A DNA stretch of 13,985 nucleotides. Origin: Methylovorus sp035565335 (GTDB lineage Bacteria; Pseudomonadota; Gammaproteobacteria; Burkholderiales; Methylophilaceae). Under the pieces are notes generated by a model. The model saw only the letters and a program-made list of their open reading frames with translations. It was not told the DNA's origin and made no database searches. Made by a program: the position numbers and the translations under genes. Below, piece after piece: positions 7,366 to 13,985 of the stretch (position 1 is its first letter; each line of letters opens with the position of its first letter). The DNA lies in contig DATMSO010000054.1 in NCBI GenBank assembly GCA_035565335.1, forward strand, positions 1 to 13,985, in the 5' to 3' direction.

Positions 7366-7769
7366 GCGATACCACTATGATCAAGGTCGCCGTATGCGGT
7401 GCCCACATGAGCGGCTTGCCGCTCAACCCGCAGCTGATGGCGCTGGGCGGGGAATTCGTTGAGAAAACCCGTACCTCGCCTTATTACAAGCTATTCAAGC
7501 TGAATGGCTTTACCCCGGAGCGGCCCGGCTTGCTGCGCGTAACCGAGGGCGGGGCGCCGATTGCGCTGGAAGTCTGGCAACTGCCGCTCGCCAATTACGG
7601 CGCCTTTGTCGCCAGCGTGCCTGCGCCCTTGGGGTTCGGCACGCTGGTGCTGGAAGACGGCTCGCAGGTGCAGGGATTTTTATGCGAAGCCTACGCGACT
7701 GAAAACGCGATTGACATCTCGGCATACGGCGGCTGGCGTGCCTGGATGTGCAAAAAAGAGACAGTCTGA
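7362..7769 (+). CDS. Allophanate hydrolase C-terminal domain as a stand-alone protein
   Basis: 135 residues. The start at 7362 overlaps the previous stop as ATGA and has AAGGAG at 7348-7353; a second possible start is Met6. VAVCGAHMSGLPLNPQL near the N-terminus and the C-terminal AYGGWRAWM resemble the C-terminal, gamma-glutamylcyclotransferase-like domain of allophanate hydrolase. In the fused yeast enzyme this domain handles the product of the amidase step, decarboxylating N-carboxycarbamate. A separate ribosome binding site shows this is probably genuine gene fission, not a sequencing error. It is the last gene of the guanidine cluster; no obvious intrinsic terminator follows. Confidence 0.8.
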   Translation: MSDTTMIKVAVCGAHMSGLPLNPQLMALGGEFVEKTRTSPYYKLFKLNGFTPERPGLLRVTEGGAPIALEVWQLPLANYGAFVASVPAPLGFGTLVLEDGSQVQGFLCEAYATENAIDISAYGGWRAWMCKKETV

Positions 7770-7895
7770 GACTGGTGTGGCTATTTTGCCAAAATGGGAT
7801 AGTGCGATGTTTTTCAAAGGAGGATTATCAAACCCAACACGCGATTGTGACGTTTGTTTTATTTATCCATTCATTCATTAAATAAGGGGATTGTG

Positions 7896-8777
7896 ATGTT
7901 GAATACACCTGTAAAGAGTCTTGCTGGCTTGCTGTTGCTGGCCGGTTTTAGCGCTCCGACATTTGCGGCCGATGAGGCGCCAGCTACCATGGCTGCACCT
8001 GAATTCACCTACGTAACGACAGCAACACTAGCCAGCGATAATATTTTCCGCGGCCAATCGCAAACCTGGGGCAAACCTGCTCTGATGCTGGGTTTCGAAG
8101 TTGATCACAAGTCGGGCCTGTATGCTGGTATCGCCGGTGCCAATGTGTCTGATCACTGGTTGCCAGGCGCGCACGTAGAAGTCGACTACTATGGTGGTTA
8201 CCGCGACACATTGCCAGGCGCTGCTTCCGTGATTGCTTACGATGTGGGCATGATCTACTACACCTATCCAGGGGCTAACTGGGATGATTCCGACTTTGCA
8301 GGTACCAAGTCCAACTCATTGAATACGGCCGAAGCCTACGTGGCCTTGACCTATCAATGGCTGACCTTCAAAACCGGCCGCACTCTGACTGAATATTGGG
8401 GCTGGAACACCAACAATTCTCCAGTCGGTTCTGGCTTTGCTGGAGATCCTAGTGCTGGTGTCACAGGCAACACACGCGGTTCTTACTTCTACGAGCTGAA
8501 TGCCAATTATGCGCTGGGCGAGTCCACCTGGTCCTTGATTGGTCAGGCTGGTCGTCAGGTCATTCATAACTCAACAGGTCTTGATATCAGCTACTACAAG
8601 GCTGGTGTGAACAAAAGCTTTGATGGTGGCTGGTCTGTTGCTGCCGCATATTCCTGGACTAGCGATCCTGACGCTTACAAAGACTTCCTGAGTCTGCGTA
8701 ATGGTTCCCGTAACCCAAACTCTGACTCCGACATTGCCAAGGATACCTTCCTTGTCAGCGTGACCAAGGCATTCTAA
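7896..8777 (+). CDS. TorF/Gcw_chp-family putative outer-membrane porin
   Basis: 293 residues. The start at 7896 has AAGGGGA (7884-7890) at good distance; an in-frame TTG at 7854 would put a polar stretch before the signal peptide. Residues 1-24 form a signal peptide (hydrophobic LAGLLLLAGFSA, cleavage after TFA). The mature part is rich in alternating aromatic strands, with TTATLASDNIFRGQSQT at its start, typical of the Gcw_chp (TorF-type) family of about 250-300 residues predicted to form outer-membrane beta-barrels. Its base composition and codon choice look more AT-rich and optimised than its neighbours, as expected for an abundant envelope protein. Position between guanidine and ethanolamine genes suggests a role in letting small amines through, but substrate specificity is unknown. 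Confidence 0.8.
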   Translation: MLNTPVKSLAGLLLLAGFSAPTFAADEAPATMAAPEFTYVTTATLASDNIFRGQSQTWGKPALMLGFEVDHKSGLYAGIAGANVSDHWLPGAHVEVDYYGGYRDTLPGAASVIAYDVGMIYYTYPGANWDDSDFAGTKSNSLNTAEAYVALTYQWLTFKTGRTLTEYWGWNTNNSPVGSGFAGDPSAGVTGNTRGSYFYELNANYALGESTWSLIGQAGRQVIHNSTGLDISYYKAGVNKSFDGGWSVAAAYSWTSDPDAYKDFLSLRNGSRNPNSDSDIAKDTFLVSVTKAF

Positions 8778-8784
8778 AGCCGCG

Positions 8785-8808
8785 GGCGGCCCATTCGGGC
8801 CGCCTTTC
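8785..8808 (+). terminator. Intrinsic terminator of the porin gene
   Basis: GGCGGCCC (8785-8792) pairs perfectly with GGGCCGCC (8797-8804) around an ATTC loop, followed by TTTCCTCT. It begins seven bases after the porin stop. The T-run is short but the GC-rich stem is convincing. It separates the porin transcript from the ethanolamine genes. Confidence 0.75.
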
Positions 8809-8851
8809 CTCTGCATTCTTTCGCATTAGAACGTTTTTTGGGAGCGTTGCC

Positions 8852-10222
8852 ATGAGTACTTCTTTAAAATCCTCATTGAACGGCTGGCACCTGTGGGGCC
8901 TGGCGGTTGGCCTGGTGATTTCAGGTGAATATTTCGGCTGGAGCTACGGCTGGGCGCAAGCCGGCACGCTGGGCTTTCTGGTCACCGCGATTCTTATCGC
9001 GATCATGTATACCACGTTTATTTTCAGCTTTACCGAGCTGACCACCTCCATTCCGCATGCGGGCGGGCCTTTTGCCTATGCGCGCCGTGCCCTGGGTTCC
9101 AAGGCGGCCTTTATCGCCGGGTTTGCCACGCTGGTGGAATTTGTGTTTGCCCCGCCGGCGATTGCCATGGCGATCGGCGCTTATCTGAATGTGCAGTTTC
9201 CCGGGGTTGATCCGAAACTCATGGCAGCGGGCGCTTATGTGATCTTTATCGGCCTCAACATCATCGGCGTGCGCATTGCGGCCACCTTTGAGCTGTTCGT
9301 GACCATACTGGCGATCATCGAATTGCTGGTGTTCATGGGCGTGGTGTCGCCTGGCTTCTCGTTCAGCAATTTCGTCGCCAATGGCTGGTCCGGTGAAAAC
9401 ACCTTCAGCATGGCGTCCATCCCCGGCATTGTGGCGGCGATTCCGTTTGCGATCTGGTTCTTCCTGGCGATTGAAGGCGTGGCGATGGCGGCAGAAGAAG
9501 CCAAAGATCCCAAGCGCACCATTCCCAAGGCGTATATTGCCGGTATCCTGACGCTGGTTGCTCTGGCGATTGGTGTGATGGTATTTGCCGGTGGTGCGGG
9601 TGACTGGCGCACGTTGTCCAACATCAACGATCCATTGCCACAAGCGATGAAGATGATCGTCGGTGAAAACAGCGGCTGGCTGCATATGCTGGTGTGGATT
9701 GGCCTGTTTGGTCTGGTGGCCTCGTTCCACGGCATTATCCTGGGCTATTCCCGCCAGATTTTCGCCTTGGCCCGTGCTGGTTACATGCCCAAGTATTTCG
9801 GCGAAGTACATCCGAAGTTCAAGACGCCGCACCGTGCGATCATTGCCGGTGGTGTGGTGGGCGTGGCTGCGATTTTCAGTGATGACCTGATCCAGTTCGG
9901 CGGCATGACACTGACAGCCAACCTGATCACCATGGCGGTGTTCGGCGCGATTGTCATGTACATTATGTCCATGATCAGCTTGTTTGCCCTGCGCAAAAAG
10001 GAGCCTCATCTGGAACGTCCGTTCATGGCGATTGCCTATCCATTGTTCCCGGCCATTGCACTGGGTCTGGCCGTGATCAGTCTGGTGACCATGATCTACT
10101 ATAACCAGCTGCTGGCCTTTATCTTTGTGGTGCTGATGGCGCTGGCTTATGTGTACTACAGCGTGACCCAGCATCATCGTGATGCGTCGTCAGACAATGT
10201 CATCGCAGGCACGGTCGTCTAG
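8852..10222 (+). CDS. eat: Ethanolamine permease (APC superfamily)
   Basis: 456 residues, GGGAG at 8840-8844 before the start. A highly hydrophobic protein with about 12 predicted membrane helices in the inner membrane. The N-terminal LWGLAVGLVISGEYFGWSYG and HAGGPFAYARRALG near residues 70-83 are typical of the amino acid/polyamine transporter superfamily, and the whole pattern fits the ethanolamine permease subfamily of about 450 residues. The following eutB and eutC strongly support ethanolamine as substrate. The only space for its own promoter is the 44 bases between the terminator and the start; I see no clear -35/-10 there, so partial read-through is possible. Confidence 0.9.
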   Translation: MSTSLKSSLNGWHLWGLAVGLVISGEYFGWSYGWAQAGTLGFLVTAILIAIMYTTFIFSFTELTTSIPHAGGPFAYARRALGSKAAFIAGFATLVEFVFAPPAIAMAIGAYLNVQFPGVDPKLMAAGAYVIFIGLNIIGVRIAATFELFVTILAIIELLVFMGVVSPGFSFSNFVANGWSGENTFSMASIPGIVAAIPFAIWFFLAIEGVAMAAEEAKDPKRTIPKAYIAGILTLVALAIGVMVFAGGAGDWRTLSNINDPLPQAMKMIVGENSGWLHMLVWIGLFGLVASFHGIILGYSRQIFALARAGYMPKYFGEVHPKFKTPHRAIIAGGVVGVAAIFSDDLIQFGGMTLTANLITMAVFGAIVMYIMSMISLFALRKKEPHLERPFMAIAYPLFPAIALGLAVISLVTMIYYNQLLAFIFVVLMALAYVYYSVTQHHRDASSDNVIAGTVV

Positions 10223-10255
10223 TTTCATCTGTTTATTGTGATTGCCATGTAACAA

Positions 10256-10329
10256 TGGCCGCAGGCGCGGTACCGGGGTTCTGGCTCCGGTACTGCAAAC
10301 CAGGCAGCCGAGGCTGCCACCTGCGGCCA
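10256..10329 (+). ncRNA. Candidate structured leader RNA: three-way junction before eutB
   Basis: Three nested perfect or near-perfect helices: P1 TGGCCGCAGG (10256-10265) with CCTGCGGCCA (10320-10329), 10 bp; P2 10267-10278 with 10285-10296, 12 bp including G-U pairs, core GTACCGG/CCGGTAC, hexaloop TTCTGG; P3 GGCAGC (10303-10308) with GCTGCC (10313-10318), 6 bp, loop CGAG. Joining segments are C, AAACCA and A. The element ends 24 bases before the eutB start. No T-run follows, so it is not a plain terminator. It lacks the B12 box of cobalamin riboswitches. It may be a translational regulator, an mRNA stabiliser or a mobile palindromic repeat; none is shown. Confidence 0.5.
10282..10297 (+). 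promoter_or_regulatory. Weak sigma-54-like element before eutB
   Basis: TGGCTCCGGTACTGCA keeps the GG-N10-GC spacing and most of TGGCACG-N4-TTGCW, with three mismatches. It lies within P2 of the predicted RNA, so the sequence may exist for one reason or the other. It is offered mainly because a better sigma-54 match precedes the carboxylase. Confidence 0.2.
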
Positions 10330-10353
10330 CCTTCAACTCTATGGATGCATGCC

Positions 10354-11751
10354 ATGAAATACCGTCATAGCGTAGGCCAAGTCCACTATACCTTTACCGA
10401 TTTGAAAGATGTGCTGGCCAAAGCGACGCCAGCACGTTCCGGCGATTTCCTGGCCGGTGTTGCGGCGGAGACCTATGCCGAGCGCATGGCCGCCCGCATG
10501 TGCCTCGCCGATATTCCGCTGCGCCAATTCCTGCAGGAAGCTGTAGTGCCGTATGAAACTGATGAGGTGACGCGCCTTATTCTCGATACGCACGATGCCA
10601 CGGCGTTTGCCGAGATCAGCCACCTTACCGTGGGTGGCTTTCGCGACTGGCTGCTATCCGATATGGCCGATAGCGCGACACTGAAGCGCGTCGCCCCCGG
10701 CATTACGCCGGAAATGGCGGCGGCGGTCAGCAAAATCATGCGTAACCAGGATCTCATCCTGGTGGCGCGCAAATGCCATGTGACCACGGCATTCCGCAAT
10801 ACCATCGGCTTGCCGGGCCGTCTGTCAGTGCGGCTGCAGCCCAATCACCCCACCGACGATGCGCGGGGGATTGCCGCCTCTATGCTGGATGGCCTGCTGT
10901 ATGGGTCTGGCGATGCCGTGATTGGCATCAATCCGGCCACGGACAGCATTCCGGCGCTGATGGATCTGTATTACCTGGTGGATGAAGTGATCAACCAGTA
11001 CGGCATTCCGACGCAATCCTGCGTGCTGACCCATGTGACCAACCAGATCCAGGTGATGGAAAAGGGCGCACCGGTGGACCTGGTGTTCCAGTCGATTGCA
11101 GGCACGGAAAAAGCCAACCAGAGTTTCGGCATCAACCTGGGCATTCTGCAGGAGGCGCATGACGCCGCCCAGGCGCTGAAGCGCGGCACTGTCGGCAATA
11201 ACGTCATGTATTTTGAAACCGGGCAGGGCTCGGCGCTATCGGCCAACGCCAATTTTGGTGTCGACCAGCAGACGGTGGAAGCGCGTGCCTATGCGGTGGC
11301 ACGCCGGTTTTCGCCATTACTCAGCAATACCGTGGTCGGTTTTATCGGGCCGGAATATCTCTACGATGGCAAGCAGATCATACGCGCCGGGCTGGAGGAT
11401 CACTTCTGCGGCAAGCTGCTTGGTCTGCCGCTGGGCTGCGATGTCTGTTACACCAACCATGCCGAAGCCGACCAGGACGACATGGACACACTGATGACGT
11501 TGCTGGGCGCGGCGGGCATTACCTTTATCATGGGCATTCCCGGTGCGGATGACATCATGCTGAATTACCAGACCACCTCTTTCCACGATGCGCTATACCT
11601 GCGCAAGGTGCTGGGCCTGAAGCCTGCGCCGGAGTTTGAGCAATGGCTGAAGAAAATGAACATCATGGACGAACAGGGCCTGGTGCAGCCGGTGCGCACC
11701 GGCCATCACATGTTGCAGAACATGCCCAAGAATTTATTGAGTGCAGCGTAA
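10354..11751 (+). CDS. eutB: Ethanolamine ammonia-lyase large subunit EutB
   Basis: 465 residues from MKYRHSVGQV; this start matches the E. coli EutB N-terminus, and GGA at 10343-10345 serves as a weak ribosome binding site. In-frame ATGs at 10255 and 10345 would add residues foreign to the family. It is the catalytic TIM-barrel subunit that, with adenosylcobalamin, converts ethanolamine to acetaldehyde and ammonia. Substrate-binding residues known from E. coli are all present: Arg160, Gln162, Asn193, Glu288 (E. coli 287) and Asp363 (E. coli 362). Long blocks such as ETGQGSALSANANFG and FIGPEYLYDGKQIIRAGLED are near-identical to the family. eutC follows after six bases. A cobalamin supply is required; no cobalamin genes are in the window. 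Confidence 0.97.
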   Translation: MKYRHSVGQVHYTFTDLKDVLAKATPARSGDFLAGVAAETYAERMAARMCLADIPLRQFLQEAVVPYETDEVTRLILDTHDATAFAEISHLTVGGFRDWLLSDMADSATLKRVAPGITPEMAAAVSKIMRNQDLILVARKCHVTTAFRNTIGLPGRLSVRLQPNHPTDDARGIAASMLDGLLYGSGDAVIGINPATDSIPALMDLYYLVDEVINQYGIPTQSCVLTHVTNQIQVMEKGAPVDLVFQSIAGTEKANQSFGINLGILQEAHDAAQALKRGTVGNNVMYFETGQGSALSANANFGVDQQTVEARAYAVARRFSPLLSNTVVGFIGPEYLYDGKQIIRAGLEDHFCGKLLGLPLGCDVCYTNHAEADQDDMDTLMTLLGAAGITFIMGIPGADDIMLNYQTTSFHDALYLRKVLGLKPAPEFEQWLKKMNIMDEQGLVQPVRTGHHMLQNMPKNLLSAA

Positions 11752-11757
11752 TTTCCC

Positions 11758-12573
11758 ATGAACGAAAAAGAGCAATCCCTCAAACCCGAAGCCTTGGCGG
11801 ATGACCCTTGGCAACAGCTGAAAGGCTTTACACGGGCGCGTATTGCGCTGGGGCGCGTCGGCAGCAGCTTGCCCACGCGTGAAGTGCTGGATTTCGGCAT
11901 GTCGCATGCCATGGCGCGTGATGCGGTGCACTTGGCGCTGGATATGGATCAGCTGGCGGCAGGAATCGCCGAGCTTGGCTACGATACCCTGCAGGTGAGT
12001 AGCTCTGCCCCTGATCGTGCCACCTATTTGTTGCGGCCTGATCTCGGGCGGCGTCTGAGCGAGGCGGATAGCGAGAAGTTGCGCGTCATGCGCAGTGCCA
12101 ACCCGATTGATCTCTTGTTTGTGGTGGGGGATGGCCTGTCATCGCTGGCGGTGGAGCGGCATGTTGCGGCGCTGCTGGCCGAGATACGGGCGATTTTTCC
12201 GGCTGAATGGACCACAGGTCCGGTGGTGCTGGTGCGCCAGGCGCGGGTGGCGATTGCCGACACCATAGGCGAGCTTTTGAATGCGCGCATGGTCGCCATG
12301 CTGATCGGCGAACGGCCCGGCCTTAGTTCACCGGATAGCCTGGGTGTGTATCTGACCTATGACCCGCGCACCGGACGCCACGATGCTGATCGCAACTGTA
12401 TTTCCAACGTGCGACCTGAAGGGCTGGTGTATGCGGCGGCGGCGCGCAAGCTGCTATGGCTGGCGCGCGAATCCATGCGGCTTAAAGTCTCGGGTGTAGC
12501 GCTTAAGGATGAAAGTGATGCAGTGGAGATTGAAGTACAGGCAGCGCCACGACTGCCGGGTGAATCTGCCTGA
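11758..12573 (+). CDS. eutC: Ethanolamine ammonia-lyase small subunit EutC
   Basis: 271 residues, slightly shorter than the 295 of E. coli. The N-terminal signature ARIALGRVGSSLPTREVLDF...HAMARDAVH (about residues 28-60) and the C-terminal CISNVRPEGL typify EutC, which helps bind adenosylcobalamin at the interface with EutB. It begins six bases after eutB and has no good Shine-Dalgarno sequence, so its translation is probably coupled to eutB. Its TGA directly abuts the stop codon of the convergent J-domain gene, with no room for a terminator between them. Confidence 0.96.
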   Translation: MNEKEQSLKPEALADDPWQQLKGFTRARIALGRVGSSLPTREVLDFGMSHAMARDAVHLALDMDQLAAGIAELGYDTLQVSSSAPDRATYLLRPDLGRRLSEADSEKLRVMRSANPIDLLFVVGDGLSSLAVERHVAALLAEIRAIFPAEWTTGPVVLVRQARVAIADTIGELLNARMVAMLIGERPGLSSPDSLGVYLTYDPRTGRHDADRNCISNVRPEGLVYAAAARKLLWLARESMRLKVSGVALKDESDAVEIEVQAAPRLPGESA

Positions 12574-13497
12574 TTAGAACTCTTCGTCGTTCAGGTTGTA
12601 GGTCTGCATATTGCCGTTTTCCACCTTGTACAGCGTCATGGTGATCTTGCTGAACTGTATGCCTTCGGTGGTGCTCGACTCCTCCAGCTTGAACGCCTCT
12701 GAACGGGCCAATGCGCCACTGTGCAGATTGCGGTAGCGTATATCGTAATTGCCGGGGTTGACCTTGGTCAGCGTGAATTTGCCACGGGCCGGTATGAAAA
12801 ACTGCCGCACCGGAAAAGCCTGATCATCCCCCAGATACACCAGCTTTACGAAAACATCGCCATCGTTCTCACGATTATCCACGGTCACGGTCGATAAACC
12901 CTTGGTGCGCAACTTCGGGTAGCCATCGACATAGCCTGCACTGTGCGGCCAGGGCGCACCATTCGGTGCAAATGGTTCGCGCTTGCTGATGGCCTGCGTG
13001 GTTTCCGGTTCCAGGGGCGGGTTGGCGACATACTGCTTGGGCATGGTGACCGCCGGGGCCTGCTTGTCGCTGCTGAAGGTCCAGATGAATACGGCGCTGC
13101 TTAAGTAAAGCAGGCCATAGCGCAAAAGATGCTTCACTGCCCAATGCTGGCGCAGTCGGCTCGCGAACATGGTAGAGGTTTTCGGGCCAGATGCTTCCGG
13201 TTTGGTTTCTGTGCGGGTGGCGCGTGGCTGCTCGGGCGGCGGTGGCGGGGGAGAGCGGCGCACCACCAATTCCTGCTCGGCGATCCAGAGATCATGCGAT
13301 TTGCGTTTTTCCTGATCAGACAACACTTCATAGGACGTATTGATCAGCGCCATGATGCGTGAAGCCTCGGCATTGTCCGGATTGCGGTCAGGATGGTATT
13401 TCTGCGACAGGGATCTGTAGGCCGCACGAATGACTTCGGGTGGCGCATTGCGCGCAACCTTGAGGTTGTCGTAATGCGTGTGGAGCTTCTTACGCAT
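12574..13497 (-). CDS. Membrane-anchored J-domain (DnaJ-like) protein
   Basis: 307 residues from the start at 13497, which has GGGA a few bases upstream and places the J-domain at the N-terminus; an ATG at 13533 would add 12 residues without a ribosome binding site. Residues 7-70 form a J-domain with the Hsp70-stimulating HPD motif at 35-37. A Pro-rich linker (83-88), a basic region and a single membrane segment at about 123-141 follow. The remaining 165 residues look like a beta-rich domain (for example FTLTKVNPGNYDIRYRN), probably periplasmic if the J-domain is cytoplasmic. It would recruit DnaK to the inner membrane. I do not recognise a named orthologue. It faces eutC tail to tail and is not functionally linked to it. 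Confidence 0.85.
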   Translation of the reverse strand: MRKKLHTHYDNLKVARNAPPEVIRAAYRSLSQKYHPDRNPDNAEASRIMALINTSYEVLSDQEKRKSHDLWIAEQELVVRRSPPPPPPEQPRATRTETKPEASGPKTSTMFASRLRQHWAVKHLLRYGLLYLSSAVFIWTFSSDKQAPAVTMPKQYVANPPLEPETTQAISKREPFAPNGAPWPHSAGYVDGYPKLRTKGLSTVTVDNRENDGDVFVKLVYLGDDQAFPVRQFFIPARGKFTLTKVNPGNYDIRYRNLHSGALARSEAFKLEESSTTEGIQFSKITMTLYKVENGNMQTYNLNDEEF

Positions 13498-13606
13498 TAT
13501 CCCGATATTGAAAGGTATGGCCGCCCATTGCATGCGGCGTGGTGGTCAAGCTAATCATGGTCTGTGCCGATTTTGTGATTTTTAGAGCTCTCTCAAGCCG
13601 AGTTGC

Positions 13607-13635
13607 ATAATAATCAAAGCGTCATGCTGGTGCAA
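13607..13635 (-). promoter_or_regulatory. Sigma-70-type promoter for the J-domain gene
   Basis: On the minus strand TTGCAC (13635 to 13630) and TATTAT (13612 to 13607) are separated by exactly 17 bases. Initiation would fall near 13600, giving about a 100-base leader for the gene starting at 13497. Five of six positions match in -10 and four to five in -35. The promoter overlaps the left copy of the direct repeat. Confidence 0.5.
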
Positions 13636-13739
13636 TAATCCTTTATGACTAATGACTTATCATACACCGCCCGGGCGCAAGCCTGACGCGAGGGCTGACA
13701 GGGTGATTTGCCGCATAAATCGTCACGCTGCAAATAATC
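13620..13739 (+). repeat. Imperfect direct repeat pair in the intergenic region
   Basis: Positions 13620-13640 and 13721-13739 share CGTCAyGCTG followed by TGCAA/GCAAA and ATAATC, differing by one substitution, a 2-base gap and one shifted A. The AT core TGCA-n-ATAATC also occurs at 13604-13615. The copies are about 100 bases apart, one over the leftward promoter and one just before the rightward TATAAT box, as expected for a shared regulator site. The binding protein is unknown. Confidence 0.4.
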
Positions 13740-13764
13740 AATCTACTTTTTTTTGCACAGCTCT

Positions 13765-13770
13765 TATAAT
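13765..13770 (+). promoter_or_regulatory. aroG: -10 element for the aroG-type gene
   Basis: A perfect TATAAT follows an 8-T tract. No good -35 hexamer sits at 16-18 bases upstream (TCTACT at best), so the promoter may need an activator. Transcription would begin near 13777, leaving a leader of about 47 bases. Confidence 0.4.
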
Positions 13771-13823
13771 AGCCGTTTTACTTCAAGCACATCGTTTGCG
13801 CTTTGCGCTGCATTGCAGAATTC

Positions 13824-13985
13824 ATGAGTCCTAGTCAAAAATTTGCCACCGATGATGTCCGTATCAAGGAAATCAAGGAGTTGCGACCACCGTCAGACCT
13901 GCTGGATGAATGGCAGGCAACGAGTGCCACGACAGACAATATCCTCGAAACCCGCGCTGCCATTCACCGTATTCTGCACAGCTCC
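13824..13985 (+). CDS. aroG: Class I DAHP synthase, N-terminal 54 residues (3' truncated by window)
   Basis: The fragment starts MSPSQKFATDDVRIKEIKEL and continues with LLDEW and ETRAAIHRIL. It matches the N-terminus of the AroF/AroG/AroH family, where E. coli AroG has DDLRIKEIKELLPPVALLEK. The enzyme condenses phosphoenolpyruvate with erythrose 4-phosphate in the first step of aromatic amino acid synthesis. The N-terminal arm seen here is the region that contributes to feedback inhibition and dimer contacts; the active site is outside the window. No strong Shine-Dalgarno sequence precedes the start. Which aromatic amino acid inhibits it cannot be told. Confidence 0.9.
   Translation, partial: MSPSQKFATDDVRIKEIKELRPPSDLLDEWQATSATTDNILETRAAIHRILHSS

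Larger units (their letters stand above)
13498..13823. other. 326-base divergent intergenic region
   Basis: No coding signal is seen in either strand. It separates the J-domain gene (leftward) from the aroG-type gene (rightward) and is much more AT-rich than the surrounding genes. It holds a likely leftward promoter, an imperfect direct repeat, an 8-T tract at 13747-13754 and a TATAAT box, each listed separately. I found no riboswitch or small RNA signature. Confidence 0.6.

Noticed and set aside
7773..7791. Possible sigma-54 element before the porin (TGG...TTTTGCC)
   Set aside because: The GG-to-GC spacing is 12 or 7 bases, not the required 10.
7807..7881. Short frame of 24 codons before the porin gene, with an internal GGAGG
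   Set aside because: It has no ribosome binding site of its own and no recognisable sequence; a leader peptide role cannot be supported.
8921..10177. Long minus-strand frame opposite the ethanolamine permease
   Set aside because: It is a hydrophilic His/Arg/Gln-rich shadow of a membrane protein gene and has no family features.
10222..10353. Cobalamin riboswitch before eutB
   Set aside because: Neither the B12 box nor the GCCACTG element is present; the pairing seen is a simple three-way junction.
1..13985. CRISPR arrays, tRNA or rRNA genes, insertion sequences, phage attachment sites
   Set aside because: No regularly spaced repeats, cloverleaf tRNA, ribosomal sequence, transposase frame or flanking target duplications were seen.

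Overview
The window is most likely from a betaproteobacterium. Moderate-to-high GC, the gene families and the style of the J-domain and DAHP synthase proteins fit a methylotroph-like group such as Methylophilaceae, but that placement is a guess. It reads as a nitrogen-scavenging block: the tail of a GlnT-type glutamine synthetase, a complete guanidine (or urea) degradation cluster, an outer-membrane porin, and a minimal ethanolamine module, followed by unrelated housekeeping genes.

Region 1-7769, plus strand: glnT 3' end; a NikR-like ribbon-helix-helix regulator whose nickel site has lost two of four ligands; two DUF1989 paralogues (carboxyguanidine deiminase CgdA/CgdB type) joined by an ATGA overlap; a 141-nt leader; a 1208-aa biotin-dependent urea/guanidine carboxylase; the amidase domain of allophanate hydrolase; and its C-terminal domain as a separate gene, again joined by ATGA. 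The leader carries the clearest regulatory finding of the window: two hairpins with ACGG loops built on a 12-nt perfect repeat, just before the ribosome binding site. This is the architecture of a guanidine-II (mini-ykkC) riboswitch. The linker between the hairpins can pair with the Shine-Dalgarno region. Upstream of it is a sigma-54-like -24/-12 element. The inferred pathway is guanidine -> carboxyguanidine (ATP, bicarbonate, biotin) -> allophanate + ammonia -> ammonia + CO2, with ammonia captured by glutamine synthetase.

Region 7896-12573, plus strand: a TorF/Gcw_chp-type porin with signal peptide and a good intrinsic terminator, then an ethanolamine permease and both subunits of adenosylcobalamin-dependent ethanolamine ammonia-lyase (EutB, EutC). 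No microcompartment genes or aldehyde dehydrogenase are present here, which suggests use of ethanolamine for nitrogen. The permease-eutB gap folds on paper into a compact three-way junction (10-, 12- and 6-bp helices) that I do not recognise as a known riboswitch.

Region 12574-13985: a minus-strand membrane-anchored J-domain protein whose stop codon abuts that of eutC, a 326-nt intergenic stretch with a probable minus-strand promoter, an imperfect direct repeat and a TATAAT box, and the first 54 codons of a class I DAHP synthase (aroG type).
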